Source of the DNA: Nocardioides sp. S5
GTDB taxonomy: Bacteria; Actinomycetota; Actinomycetes; Propionibacteriales; Nocardioidaceae
DNA: 64,000 nucleotides
Direction: 5' to 3'
NCBI RefSeq assembly: GCF_017310035.1
Contig: NZ_CP022296.1
Span: forward strand, 2,914,001 to 2,978,000
Under the pieces are notes generated by a model that ran no database searches, was not told the origin of the DNA, and saw nothing but the letters and a program-made list of their open reading frames with translations. Shown one piece after another: positions 54,914-62,507 of this stretch; position 1 is the stretch's first letter; each line of letters starts with the position of its first letter. Position numbers and translations under genes: made by a program.

Positions 54914-55902
54914 CTGACGGCTCCAGGGGGAAGGAAGCGGGAGGCGGGTCGTGTGGTGGGACGCACGCGCTCGACGGCGCGCAGCCGGACGGAGGCGGCC
55001 CGGGGGTTCTCGGCGATCTCGTGCTCGTCGGCCTGCTCGGCGCCCCGGGTGACCAGGCGCAGGGCAGGCTCGGCGCCCTCTGGCACGAAGGGCAGGTCGT
55101 GGGGCACGTCGAGGCGCGTGGCGTCGGCGAAGGCGCGCTTGACCAGCCGGTCCTCGAGGGAGTGGTAGGACTCCACGACCACGCGACCGCCCACCCCGAT
55201 CACCTCGAGGGAGGCAGGGATGGCGCGGCGCAGCACGGCGAGCTCGTCGTTGACCGCCATCCGCAGGGCCTGGAAGGTGCGCTTCGCCGGGTGGCCGCCC
55301 GTACGGCGTGCCGGGGCGGGGATGGTCGCGTAGAGCAGCTCGACGAGGTCGGCGCTCGTGGTGAACGGGGTGGTGTCGCGGCGGCGTACGACCTCGCGGG
55401 CGATCTTGCTGGCGAACTTCTCCTCGCCGTACTCACGCAGGATGCGGGTGAGCTCCTGCGGGGTGGCGGTGTTGAGCAGGTCTGCCGCGGTCGGGCCCGC
55501 GGTGGGGTCCATGCGCATGTCGAGCGGCGCGTCCTCGGAGTAGGCGAAGCCGCGCTCGCGCACGTCGAGCTGCATGGAGGAGACGCCGAGGTCGAAGAAG
55601 ACCGCGTCGACGTGGTCGAGGCCCAGCGACCCGACCACCTCGGGGAGCTCGTCGTAGACGGCGTGGACGGCGGTGAAGCGGTCGCCGTGGGAGGCCAGGC
55701 GCTCCGAGGACATCCGCAGCGCCTCGGGGTCGCGGTCGATGCCGATGACCCGGGCGTGCGGGATGCGCTCGAGGACCGCCTCGCTGTGGCCGCCGAGGCC
55801 GAGCGTGCAGTCGACGTAGACCGAGCCGGGTGCCTCGAGCGCAGGCGCCAGCAGGGCGACGACCCGGTCGAGCAGCACCGGGGCGTGGCTGGGAGTGATC
55901 AT
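54910..55902 (-). CDS. rsmH: 16S rRNA m4C1402 methyltransferase RsmH (MraW)
   Basis: A 330-residue SAM-dependent methyltransferase modifying C1402 in the ribosomal decoding centre. [20 protein letters not shown] is the SAM-binding glycine motif, [24 protein letters not shown] the family block, with [18 protein letters not shown] and [13 protein letters not shown] and [15 protein letters not shown] after it. ATG 55902 starts 4 nt past the stop of the small upstream membrane ORF, suggesting coupled translation. Confidence 0.96.
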   Translation of the reverse strand: MITPSHAPVLLDRVVALLAPALEAPGSVYVDCTLGLGGHSEAVLERIPHARVIGIDRDPEALRMSSERLASHGDRFTAVHAVYDELPEVVGSLGLDHVDAVFFDLGVSSMQLDVRERGFAYSEDAPLDMRMDPTAGPTAADLLNTATPQELTRILREYGEEKFASKIAREVVRRRDTTPFTTSADLVELLYATIPAPARRTGGHPAKRTFQALRMAVNDELAVLRRAIPASLEVIGVGGRVVVESYHSLEDRLVKRAFADATRLDVPHDLPFVPEGAEPALRLVTRGAEQADEHEIAENPRAASVRLRAVERVRPTTRPASRFLPPGAVR

Positions 55903-55906
55903 CGAG

Positions 55907-56065
55907 TCAGCCCTGGGAGCCCAGGTGGGTGAGCAGCAGGAGCGCCACTGCGAGGCAGGAGGCCGTGGCGGCCGAGAACGCGATCAGGGCAGCCGCCTCG
56001 CGCGCCTGGTCGCGCACCCGCAGCGGCCTCGCCGCGGTGCGTCCCAAGGGCTGGGTGCTGCTCAT
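55907..56065 (-). CDS. Small single-span membrane protein between mraZ and rsmH
   Basis: A 52-residue open frame, [20 protein letters not shown] and on, with one hydrophobic helix ([20 protein letters not shown]) ending THLGSQG. Its stop is 4 nt before rsmH. No strong ribosome-binding site is visible (GAGACC precedes the ATG). It may be a genuine small divisome or regulatory peptide, or a leader ORF whose translation opens rsmH. I recognise no family. The position downstream of a structured RNA makes a regulatory leader role worth considering. Confidence 0.55.
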   Translation of the reverse strand: MSSTQPLGRTAARPLRVRDQAREAAALIAFSAATASCLAVALLLLTHLGSQG

Positions 56066-56177
56066 GGTCTCGACCCCACTGGTGCTCGGTGGTGCTGGTG
56101 CGTGCTGGCTGACGGGTGCTGACGGTGCTGGCGGTGCGGCTGACACTCCCCGCCGTGTGGCACGGGGCGAGCCGCCG

Positions 56178-56274
56178 CACCAGGTCCCTGCCCGCTCCCT
56201 GCTTTGGGGAGGCCCTCTGGTGCCGGGGAAGTGCCCCAGATGGCCACGCGAGGGAGCGGGCTCGAGACCTGGTG
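56178..56274 (-). ncRNA. Structured RNA leader of rsmH, mraW-motif candidate
   Basis: On the minus strand, CACCAGGTC pairs with GACCTGGTG, next CCCGCTCCCT with AGGGAGCGGG, and inside these GGCCATCTGG faces CCAGAGGGCC around a loop with CACTTCCCCGGCA. This gives a three-tier stem of about 97 nt in the mraZ-rsmH gap. A conserved RNA called the mraW motif is known from just this position in actinobacteria; identity is inferred from place and shape, not from a covariance search. It may act as a cis-regulator of rsmH and the downstream dcw genes. Confidence 0.72.
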
Positions 56275-56327
56275 ATACGGGTCGCGACGTCAGCTGTGGA
56301 GTTGGAGTGCTGTGCTGCCGGTGGTTC

Positions 56328-56756
56328 TCAGATGCCGGGGAAGACCTCGTCGCTGAGCTCGGAGAACTTCTGCTCCTGCTCCTCGGAGTAGGTCGCCCAC
56401 GCGGTCGGGTCCCAGATCTCGATCCGGTTCATCGACCCGATGACGACGCACTCCTTGCGGAGCGAGGCGTACTCCCGCAGGGGAGCCGGGATGTTGATGC
56501 GTCCCTGCTTGTCCGGCACCTCCTGGCTGGCGGCGGCGAACAGCATGCGGACGTAGTCACGGGTGTTCTTCTGCGTGACCGGCGCCTCGCGGAGCCGATC
56601 GGTGAGCCGGCCGAAGTCCTCCAGCGACCAGACGGTGAGGCAGCGCTCCTGCCCCCTGGTCACCACGAGTCCCTCCGTCAGCTCGTCCCTGAACTTCGCC
56701 GGGAGGAAGAGCCGGCCCTTCTCGTCGAGCTTGGGCGTGTAGGTGCCGAAGAACAT
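56328..56756 (-). CDS. mraZ: Transcriptional regulator MraZ
   Basis: A 142-residue double-AbrB-fold protein that binds repeats in front of its own operon. The first SpoVT/AbrB-like half is [26 protein letters not shown]; the second is [18 protein letters not shown] with [20 protein letters not shown]. The ATG at 56756 has GGGGAGG at 7 nt. Binding sites, four GTGG repeats every 10 bp, lie just upstream (56799-56832). It heads the dcw cluster and is probably self-repressing. Confidence 0.95.
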   Translation of the reverse strand: MFFGTYTPKLDEKGRLFLPAKFRDELTEGLVVTRGQERCLTVWSLEDFGRLTDRLREAPVTQKNTRDYVRMLFAAASQEVPDKQGRINIPAPLREYASLRKECVVIGSMNRIEIWDPTAWATYSEEQEQKFSELSDEVFPGI

Positions 56757-56798
56757 CCGGCACCTCCCCTTGCTCGGCGGGAAGATCGACCCTGTCCC

Positions 56799-56832
56799 CC
56801 ACTTCGCACCACAGTACTCCACTTCGCTCCAC
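56799..56832 (-). promoter_or_regulatory. MraZ-binding box: four GTGG repeats, 10-bp period
   Basis: GTGG occurs at 56832, 56822, 56812 and 56802 (minus strand), each followed by six other bases. Regular GTGG/TGGG repeats on one DNA face are what MraZ binds in other bacteria. Confidence 0.82.
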
Positions 56833-56838
56833 CGTCAA
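56811..56838 (-). promoter_or_regulatory. Promoter of mraZ, TTGACG-N16-TACTGT
   Basis: TTGACG at 56838-56833 and TACTGT at 56816-56811 with 16 bp between fit the vegetative sigma factor. Both boxes lie within the MraZ repeats, so MraZ should block RNA polymerase. The leader to mraZ is about 50 nt. Confidence 0.65.
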
Positions 56839-57129
56839 CCAGATCGAGCGTGTCCCACGCGGGAATTTCGGCGAGTTCCCAGTCGTCGCCGCGCCGGGCG
56901 GGCGGCGTACGCCTCCCGGCGCGGAGCGCGCGGCGCGGCACATCCACGCTCAGATCGGCCAGTTCCGGGCGTCCGGGCGACTCCGGTGGAGCGTCGGTGG
57001 GGGAAGGTGGGCGCGCCGGGTGGTGGGAAGTGGGGAAGGCAGCTCGCAGCCCCCGCGAGCCGTCGCTGTGGACGGGTATGTTGCGCGCACCACATACCGT
57101 GGTGGCGACCGAACGAGGGGATGGCACAC

Positions 57130-58113
57130 GTGACCACTGGGGCAACCGGGCAGGCACCTGACCTGGACACAGTGCGCCGGGTGACCGGCGCCGTACGCCA
57201 GAACATCGAGCGCGTGATCGCGGGCAAGCCCGACGTCGTCAACGCCGCCCTCGTCGTCCTGCTCGCCGAGGGCCACCTCCTCATCGAGGACGTGCCGGGC
57301 GTGGGCAAGACCCAGCTGAGCAAGGCGCTGGCGCGCAGCATCGACTGCTCGGTGCGCCGCATCCAGTTCACCCCGGACCTGCTGCCCTCCGACGTCACCG
57401 GTGTCTCGGTCTTCAACCAGGACACCCGCGAGTTCGAGTTCCGCCCCGGCGGCGTCTTCGCCAACATCGTGGTCGGCGACGAGATCAACCGCGCCTCCCC
57501 CAAGACGCAGTCCGCGCTGCTCGAGGCGATGGAGGAGCGACAGGTCACCGTCGACAACGCGACCTACATGCTCGAGAAGCCGTTCATGGTCATCGCCACC
57601 CAGAACCCCATCGAGATGGAGGGCACCTACGCCCTTCCCGAGGCCCAGCGCGACCGCTTCATGGCGCGGGTCTCGGTCGGCTACCCCGTCGAGGCCGCCG
57701 AGATCGCCATGCTCGAGGGCCACACCGCGCACAACCCGCTCGACGACCTCGAGCCGGTCACCGACGCCGGGGAGCTGCGCAAGGTGATCGAGATCGTCGG
57801 CCGGGTCCACGTCTCCTCGGCCGTCCACCGCTACGCCGTCGCGCTGACCACCGCGACCCGCACGAGCAACGACCTCCACCTCGGTGCCTCACCGCGCGCC
57901 ACGCTCCACCTGGTGCGCGCCGCCAAGGCCGTCGCGGCGACGCAGGGTCGCGACTACGTCCTGCCCGACGACATCCACGGGATCACCTCGCCGGTGCTCG
58001 CGCACCGCCTCCTGCCCAACGTCGAGGCGACGATGAGCGGGCGCACCACTGCGGCGATCCTGTCGGGGATCATCGAGTCGGTCCCCGTCCCCGACGCCAC
58101 CAGCCGTGCGTGA
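57130..58113 (+). CDS. moxR: MoxR-family AAA+ ATPase
   Basis: A 327-residue AAA+ chaperone-like ATPase. Walker A is LIEDVPGVGKTQLSKALAR; Walker B is IVVGDEINRASPKTQSALLEAMEE; the sensor 1 region is MVIATQNPIEMEGTYALPEAQRDRF; sensor 2 lies in LGASPRATLHLVRAAK. MoxR proteins act with neighbouring DUF58 and VWA or transglutaminase proteins on envelope maturation. GTG 57130 has GAGGGG at 9 nt; ATG 57121 directly abuts that box and is less likely. It overlaps the DUF58 gene by 8 nt. Confidence 0.92.
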   Translation: MTTGATGQAPDLDTVRRVTGAVRQNIERVIAGKPDVVNAALVVLLAEGHLLIEDVPGVGKTQLSKALARSIDCSVRRIQFTPDLLPSDVTGVSVFNQDTREFEFRPGGVFANIVVGDEINRASPKTQSALLEAMEERQVTVDNATYMLEKPFMVIATQNPIEMEGTYALPEAQRDRFMARVSVGYPVEAAEIAMLEGHTAHNPLDDLEPVTDAGELRKVIEIVGRVHVSSAVHRYAVALTTATRTSNDLHLGASPRATLHLVRAAKAVAATQGRDYVLPDDIHGITSPVLAHRLLPNVEATMSGRTTAAILSGIIESVPVPDATSRA

Positions 58114-59374
58114 GGCACTCGCTGCCCTGACCGTCCGTGGACGGGCGTTCCTGGCCGCCGGCACCGCCACGATCGTGGCGGCCATCGTGGTCGGCCACTC
58201 CTCCGTGGTCCGCATCGGCGTGCTGGTCGCGGTCCTTCCGCTGCTGACCGCGTGGTGGGTCGGGCGCTCGCGCTACCGGCTGGCGCTGGTCCGCACGGTC
58301 TCCCCCCAGCTCGTCGTCGCCGGCCAGCCCGCGACCGTCGAGCTCACCGTCGCCAACGAGTCGCGCACCCCCACCGGCGTGCTCCTGCTGGAGGAGCGCC
58401 TCCCCTACGTCCTGGGCACCCGACCGCGCTTCGTGCTCGAGGGCCTGGGCCACGGGTGGCGCCGCCACGCGACCTACCAGGTCCGCTCGGAGCTGCGCGG
58501 CCAGTTCGACATCGGCCCGATGTCGGTGCGGGTGACCGATCCGTTCGGGCTCGTCGAGCTCGGGCGTACGTTCCACGCCACCACCCGCCTGACCGTCACC
58601 CCCCGCACGATCCCGCTGCCCAGCATCCCGATGGGCGGCGCGTGGACGGGCTCGGGCGACAACCGTCCGCGCGCCTTCGCCACCGGAAGCGCCGAGGACG
58701 TCACCGTCCGCGAGTACCGCCGCGGCGACGACCTACGACGCGTGCACTGGCGCAGCTCGGCGCGCACCGGCGAGCTGATGGTGCGCCGCGAGGAGCAGCC
58801 CTGGCAGTCGCGCGCGACGGTCTTCCTCGACAACCGCGGCACCTCGCACCGCGGACAGGGCGCGGCGAGCTCGCTCGAGGGAGCCGTGTCCGCCGCCGCC
58901 TCGATCGCGGTCCACCTGGCCCACCACGGCTACACCGTCCGGCTGGTGACCGCGTCCGGCGACAGCCGCGAGACGCAGTGGCACTCCCAGACCGCCGAGG
59001 CCAGCACGATCCCGTTGCTCGAGGCGCTGGCCGTCGTGCAGCTCGACCACTCCCCCGCCCCCGACACCCAGTGGCTCGCCGAGCCCGGCCACGGGGGCCT
59101 GACGATCGGCGTCTTCGGCGCGCTCGGCGAGCGCGACCTGCCCTTCCTGCGCCGGCTCCAGCACCACGCGTCGTCGAGCCTGGCCATCGCCCTCGACGTC
59201 GACGCCTGGGCGCCCCACCTGCCTGTGCAGCCCGGCGTCGGCGCCACCACCCACCTGACCGCCAGCGGGTGGCGCTCGGTCACCCTCGGCCCGCGCGACC
59301 GCCTCGACACCTCGTGGCAGGAGCTCGGGATGATGCAGAGCCGTGCCGTCGCACCGACAGGAGCCGCCCGATGA
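58106..59374 (+). CDS. DUF58 domain protein
   Basis: A 422-residue protein. Two hydrophobic segments near the start (FLAAGTATIVAAIVVGHS; IGVLVAVLPLLTAWWVG) anchor it; then a beta-rich domain (PQLVVAGQPATVELTVANES) and the DUF58 core VREYRRGDDLRRVHWRSSARTGELMVR, followed by a von Willebrand A-like fold (ATVFLDNRGT). It is the usual partner of MoxR ATPases. Translation is coupled on both sides: the start overlaps moxR by 8 nt, the end overlaps tgpA (ATGA) by 4 nt. The role is probably in envelope-protein folding; no substrate is known. Confidence 0.9.
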   Translation: MREALAALTVRGRAFLAAGTATIVAAIVVGHSSVVRIGVLVAVLPLLTAWWVGRSRYRLALVRTVSPQLVVAGQPATVELTVANESRTPTGVLLLEERLPYVLGTRPRFVLEGLGHGWRRHATYQVRSELRGQFDIGPMSVRVTDPFGLVELGRTFHATTRLTVTPRTIPLPSIPMGGAWTGSGDNRPRAFATGSAEDVTVREYRRGDDLRRVHWRSSARTGELMVRREEQPWQSRATVFLDNRGTSHRGQGAASSLEGAVSAAASIAVHLAHHGYTVRLVTASGDSRETQWHSQTAEASTIPLLEALAVVQLDHSPAPDTQWLAEPGHGGLTIGVFGALGERDLPFLRRLQHHASSSLAIALDVDAWAPHLPVQPGVGATTHLTASGWRSVTLGPRDRLDTSWQELGMMQSRAVAPTGAAR

Positions 59375-61740
59375 GGTCGTCGTGGAGCACGCTGCCGCAC
59401 CAGCTCCGGATCGGGGGGATCGCCCTCCTCGCCGCGTGGGTCACGGTGCTGTCGTGGAGCGTGCTGACCGCCGGCTTCGCCCGCGTCGGCATCCCGCTGC
59501 TCATGATCGGCGTCGTCCTCTCCGCAGGCGGCGCCCTCGCCCGCTGGGCGCGACTCCCCGCCGCGGCGATCGTCGCTGCGCAGGTCGTGCTCGGCGCGCT
59601 GCTCGTCCTCGGCACCACCACGGGCTCCCCCCTGCCCACGCCCGCCAACGTCGACGCCTTCCTGCTCGCCCTCGACGGCGCACTGGAGAGCTCGCGCAGC
59701 TATGCCGCGCCCGTGCAGCTCGGGGTGCCGCCGGTGCACCCGCTGCTGCTCATCGGCGGCACGCTCATCGTGCTCCTGGTCGACGTCATCGCCTGCACCC
59801 TGCGCCGCGCCCCGGTCGCCGGTCTCGTGCTGCTGGCGGCGTACACCCTCCCGGTGGCCGTCACCGGCGAGGCGGTCTCGTGGTGGCTCTTCGCCGCGAT
59901 CGCGGCCCTCTTCCTCACCCTCGTCTTCGTCCAGCACAGCGACCACGTCACCAGCTGGGGCCGCTCGCCCGACGCGGACAGGTCGTCCTTCTCCGTGCGC
60001 ACCGGCGCGATCGGCAACACCGCCGTCGCGCTGGGCGCCGCCGCGATCGCGCTGGCCGTGGTCGTGCCGGCGGCCGTGCCGACGATGAGCATGAGCGTCT
60101 TCGACGGCAACGGCCCCGGCACCCGCGAGGTCGAGGTGCAGGACCCGATGGTGGACCTGCGCCGCGACCTGAGCCGCGGCCAGGACATCCCGCTGCTCTG
60201 GGTGACCACCGCCGGCCCGCGTCCGACCTACCTCCGCCTCTCGGTGCTGACCCGTTTCAACGGGTCGTCGTGGACCCCCGGCGATCGCGAGATCCCCGAC
60301 ACCCAGACCGCCACCGGCGCCCTCCCGCCGCTGGACGGGGTGAGCACGGCCGTGGCGCGCAAGGAGCACAAGTACGACGTACGCATCGGGCCGGACTTCG
60401 AGTCCACCTGGCTGCCCACCACCGCCCAGGTGAGCCGCATCGCGGCCGGCACCGACTGGCGCTACGACGTCAACACGCGCGACTTCATCGGTGCCCGTGA
60501 CGAGGTCACGACCGCCGACCGAACCTACGACTTCACCGGCGTCCAGCTCGACTACGACGCCCAGGCGATGAACGACGCCGTGTCGGGAGCCGGCAGCGTG
60601 GCCGGCACCTTCACCGACGTGCCGTCGTCGCTCAACAACGAGATCGAGCGCCTGGCCGCGACCGTGACTGCGGACGGCCAGACCCGCTTCCAGAAGGCCC
60701 AGCTGCTGCAGCAGTGGTTCCGCACCGACGGCGGGTTCCGCTACGACGTCGCGCAGGCCGAGTCCGCCGGCAGCGGCGGGGCCGACCTGCGGGCGTTCCT
60801 GCTCGACGACCGGGTCGGCTACTGCGAGCAGTTCGCCGCCTCGATGGCCATCATGGCGCGCGTCATCGGCATCCCGAGCCGGGTGGCCGTCGGCTTCCTC
60901 GCCCCGGACAGGTCGACCAACGGCGCCTGGGAGTTCTCCTCCCACGACCTGCACGCGTGGCCCGAGCTCTACTTCCCCGGGTCGGGCTGGGTGCGCTTCG
61001 AGCCCACGCCGCAGGCGCGCGCCACCGAGCCGCCCGCCTACACCGAAGCCGAGTTCGAGGCCGTCACCGAGAGCCCCAGCCCCAGCGCGAGCCGCTCCAC
61101 CGAGCTCCTCCCCGAGCGCGGGGACGAGCCCAGCGCCGACACGGGCGCGGCCGACGCGGACACCACCTCGATCCCGTGGGTGCCGATCATCGCGTCCGCG
61201 CTGGGCCTCGCCCTGCTGGGGCTCCTGCTGCTGACTCCGCGCCTCGTGCGCGACGCCCGCCGCCGCCACCGGTTCGCAGGCGACATCGAGGACCTCTGGG
61301 TCGAGCTGCGCGACGTTGCCCGCGACCTCGGCCATGCCTGGCCCGTGGGCCGCTCACCGCGTCGCGTCGGCGACTGGCTGGGTCGCCTGCTCGCCGCCCC
61401 CGCGACGGAGGGGCCCCGCCCGGACCGTCCACGCCGCGGGCGCGACCAGGCGCCCGAGGCGGCGTACGCCCTCGACCGGCTCGTCGTCGCGCTCGAGCGC
61501 AGCCGCTACGCCCGCGACCCGGAGTCCTTCACCGCCGCCCAGCACGCCCACGACGCGGACCTGGTCGAGCAGGCGCTGGTCGCCGGCGTGACGCCGCGCG
61601 AGGTCCGTCGTGCCTCCTGGTGGCCGGCCTCGGTCGTCGGACGGCGTACGACCTGGCGCCCGCGCAGTCGCGCCGGCACGGCCCAGACTGAGACCCCGGA
61701 CCACGAGACCAGCCGGACGGTCGACGAGCTCGTCGGCTGA
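59371..61740 (+). CDS. TgpA-like membrane transglutaminase
   Basis: A 789-residue membrane protein. The N-terminal DUF3488-type region has about six helices (IGGIALLAAWVTVLSWSV; MIGVVLSAGGALARW and others) up to residue 240. The periplasm-side transglutaminase core has the Cys in VGYCEQFAASMAIMARV (near 484), IPSRVAVGFLAP, and the His in SHDLHAWPELYFPGSGWVRFEPTP (near 527). A further helix at about 610 and a DUF4129-like cytoplasmic tail complete the usual layout. With MoxR and DUF58 it forms a three-gene operon seen widely in bacteria; cross-linking or peptidase substrates are unknown. Confidence 0.91.
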   Translation: MRSSWSTLPHQLRIGGIALLAAWVTVLSWSVLTAGFARVGIPLLMIGVVLSAGGALARWARLPAAAIVAAQVVLGALLVLGTTTGSPLPTPANVDAFLLALDGALESSRSYAAPVQLGVPPVHPLLLIGGTLIVLLVDVIACTLRRAPVAGLVLLAAYTLPVAVTGEAVSWWLFAAIAALFLTLVFVQHSDHVTSWGRSPDADRSSFSVRTGAIGNTAVALGAAAIALAVVVPAAVPTMSMSVFDGNGPGTREVEVQDPMVDLRRDLSRGQDIPLLWVTTAGPRPTYLRLSVLTRFNGSSWTPGDREIPDTQTATGALPPLDGVSTAVARKEHKYDVRIGPDFESTWLPTTAQVSRIAAGTDWRYDVNTRDFIGARDEVTTADRTYDFTGVQLDYDAQAMNDAVSGAGSVAGTFTDVPSSLNNEIERLAATVTADGQTRFQKAQLLQQWFRTDGGFRYDVAQAESAGSGGADLRAFLLDDRVGYCEQFAASMAIMARVIGIPSRVAVGFLAPDRSTNGAWEFSSHDLHAWPELYFPGSGWVRFEPTPQARATEPPAYTEAEFEAVTESPSPSASRSTELLPERGDEPSADTGAADADTTSIPWVPIIASALGLALLGLLLLTPRLVRDARRRHRFAGDIEDLWVELRDVARDLGHAWPVGRSPRRVGDWLGRLLAAPATEGPRPDRPRRGRDQAPEAAYALDRLVVALERSRYARDPESFTAAQHAHDADLVEQALVAGVTPREVRRASWWPASVVGRRTTWRPRSRAGTAQTETPDHETSRTVDELVG

Positions 61741-61923
61741 GCGGGCACTTCGTCGCGCTGGCGCGTGCCGAGCGGGCACCTTCCTTGCCGTCGAGGGCGG
61801 CACTCCGGACGCACGGAACCGCCCGGTCAGCAACTCTCAGCGCGAGCAGCTGACCGGTCAGCGGCGCTCAGCGCGACGAACTGCCCGGTGGGCGAGTCTC
61901 AGCGCGAGGAAGTGCCCGGTCAG
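61741..61923. repeat. Mirrored array of 31-bp repeats between convergent genes
   Basis: Three head-to-tail 31-bp units at 61821-61851, 61852-61882 and 61883-61913 share the frame GCCCGGTCAG, N5, CTCAGCGCGA, then AAGT or a variant; a fourth starts at 61914. At 61741-61782 are one full and one partial unit in the opposite orientation (GCGGGCACTTCGTCGCGCTG). The whole can fold back on itself and lies between the convergent transglutaminase and DUF3040 genes, so it may act as a bidirectional terminator or a REP/BIME-type element. Confidence 0.85.
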
Positions 61924-61933
61924 GGCCGGGTGC

Positions 61934-62380
61934 TCAGAAACCGCGTTCGCGGCGGCGGCGCCACCGCTCCTCCATGCGCTGCATGAAGGGAGCACTGGAG
62001 CGCTGGCGACCCTGACGCCCCGGGCGGTGCTGACGACCGCCGTCGACGACGCCGAGGCCGGTCTTGCCGGAGGCGCGCACCTTGGGCGCTGGGTGACCGG
62101 GGTTGCGGGCCGAGGTCAGCGCCAGGATCGCGCCGCCGAGCATCACGACGAAGCCGAGAACACCCAGGCCGGTGCGGACCAGCGGGTTGTCACCCAGGAG
62201 CACGGCCCCGATGAGCGCGCCGACGCCCACGAGGAGGATGCCGCCACCGAGCACCATGCGGCGACGGGCGGCGCGCTGGAACGAGGTGCCGCGCAGGGTC
62301 GAGGCGAACTTGGGGTCCTCTTCGACGAGCGCGCGCTCCATCTGCTCGAGCAGTCGCAGTTCTTCCTCGGAGAGCTCCAC
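61934..62380 (-). CDS. DUF3040 domain protein
   Basis: A 148-residue membrane protein of the actinobacterial DUF3040 family. MELSEEELRLLEQMERALVEEDPKFASTL is the conserved amphipathic start, followed by two helices (MVLGGGILLVGVGALIGAVLLG; LGVLGFVVMLGGAILAL) and a basic, Arg/Gln-rich tail (RWRRRRERGF). The GTG start has GAGGAGGAACC upstream and a TAGACT box at 62405-62410. Genes of this family often lie near mraZ or dinB in actinobacteria; function is unknown. Confidence 0.88.
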   Translation of the reverse strand: MELSEEELRLLEQMERALVEEDPKFASTLRGTSFQRAARRRMVLGGGILLVGVGALIGAVLLGDNPLVRTGLGVLGFVVMLGGAILALTSARNPGHPAPKVRASGKTGLGVVDGGRQHRPGRQGRQRSSAPFMQRMEERWRRRRERGF

Positions 62381-62404
62381 GGTTCCTCCTCACCTCGTGC
62401 CTCA

Positions 62405-62410
62405 AGTCTA
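62405..62410 (-). promoter_or_regulatory. TAGACT -10 box upstream of the DUF3040 gene
   Basis: TAGACT lies 24 nt before the GTG start, leaving room for the GGAGG ribosome-binding site, so unlike the leaderless cases this message has a short leader. Confidence 0.45.
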
Positions 62411-62507
62411 GGCACGGTCCTGCACCTACGGTAGGCGTGATGGTGAAATTCCCCCGACCCGGGCACGCGAACCACCCGTAGGGGTCCCTCCTGCACCGTG
62501 CGAGCGG

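Larger units (their letters stand above)
56757..57129. promoter_or_regulatory. Divergent control region of mraZ and moxR
   Basis: About 370 bp without a gene. It holds the mraZ promoter and MraZ box on the left. On the right are two plus-strand GTGG units also 10 bp apart (57020, 57030) and a GGTATG/CATACC dyad (57075-57098) overlapping a TACCGT box before moxR. GC is high throughout. No tRNA or small RNA is evident. Confidence 0.55.

Noticed and set aside
58252..60500. Long Arg/Pro-rich plus-strand frames over the DUF58 and tgpA genes
   Set aside because: They are alternative frames of two well-recognised proteins; the composition is typical of out-of-frame GC-rich DNA.
61821..61923. CRISPR array
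   Set aside because: The 31-bp units are directly adjacent with no unique spacers, and no cas genes are near.
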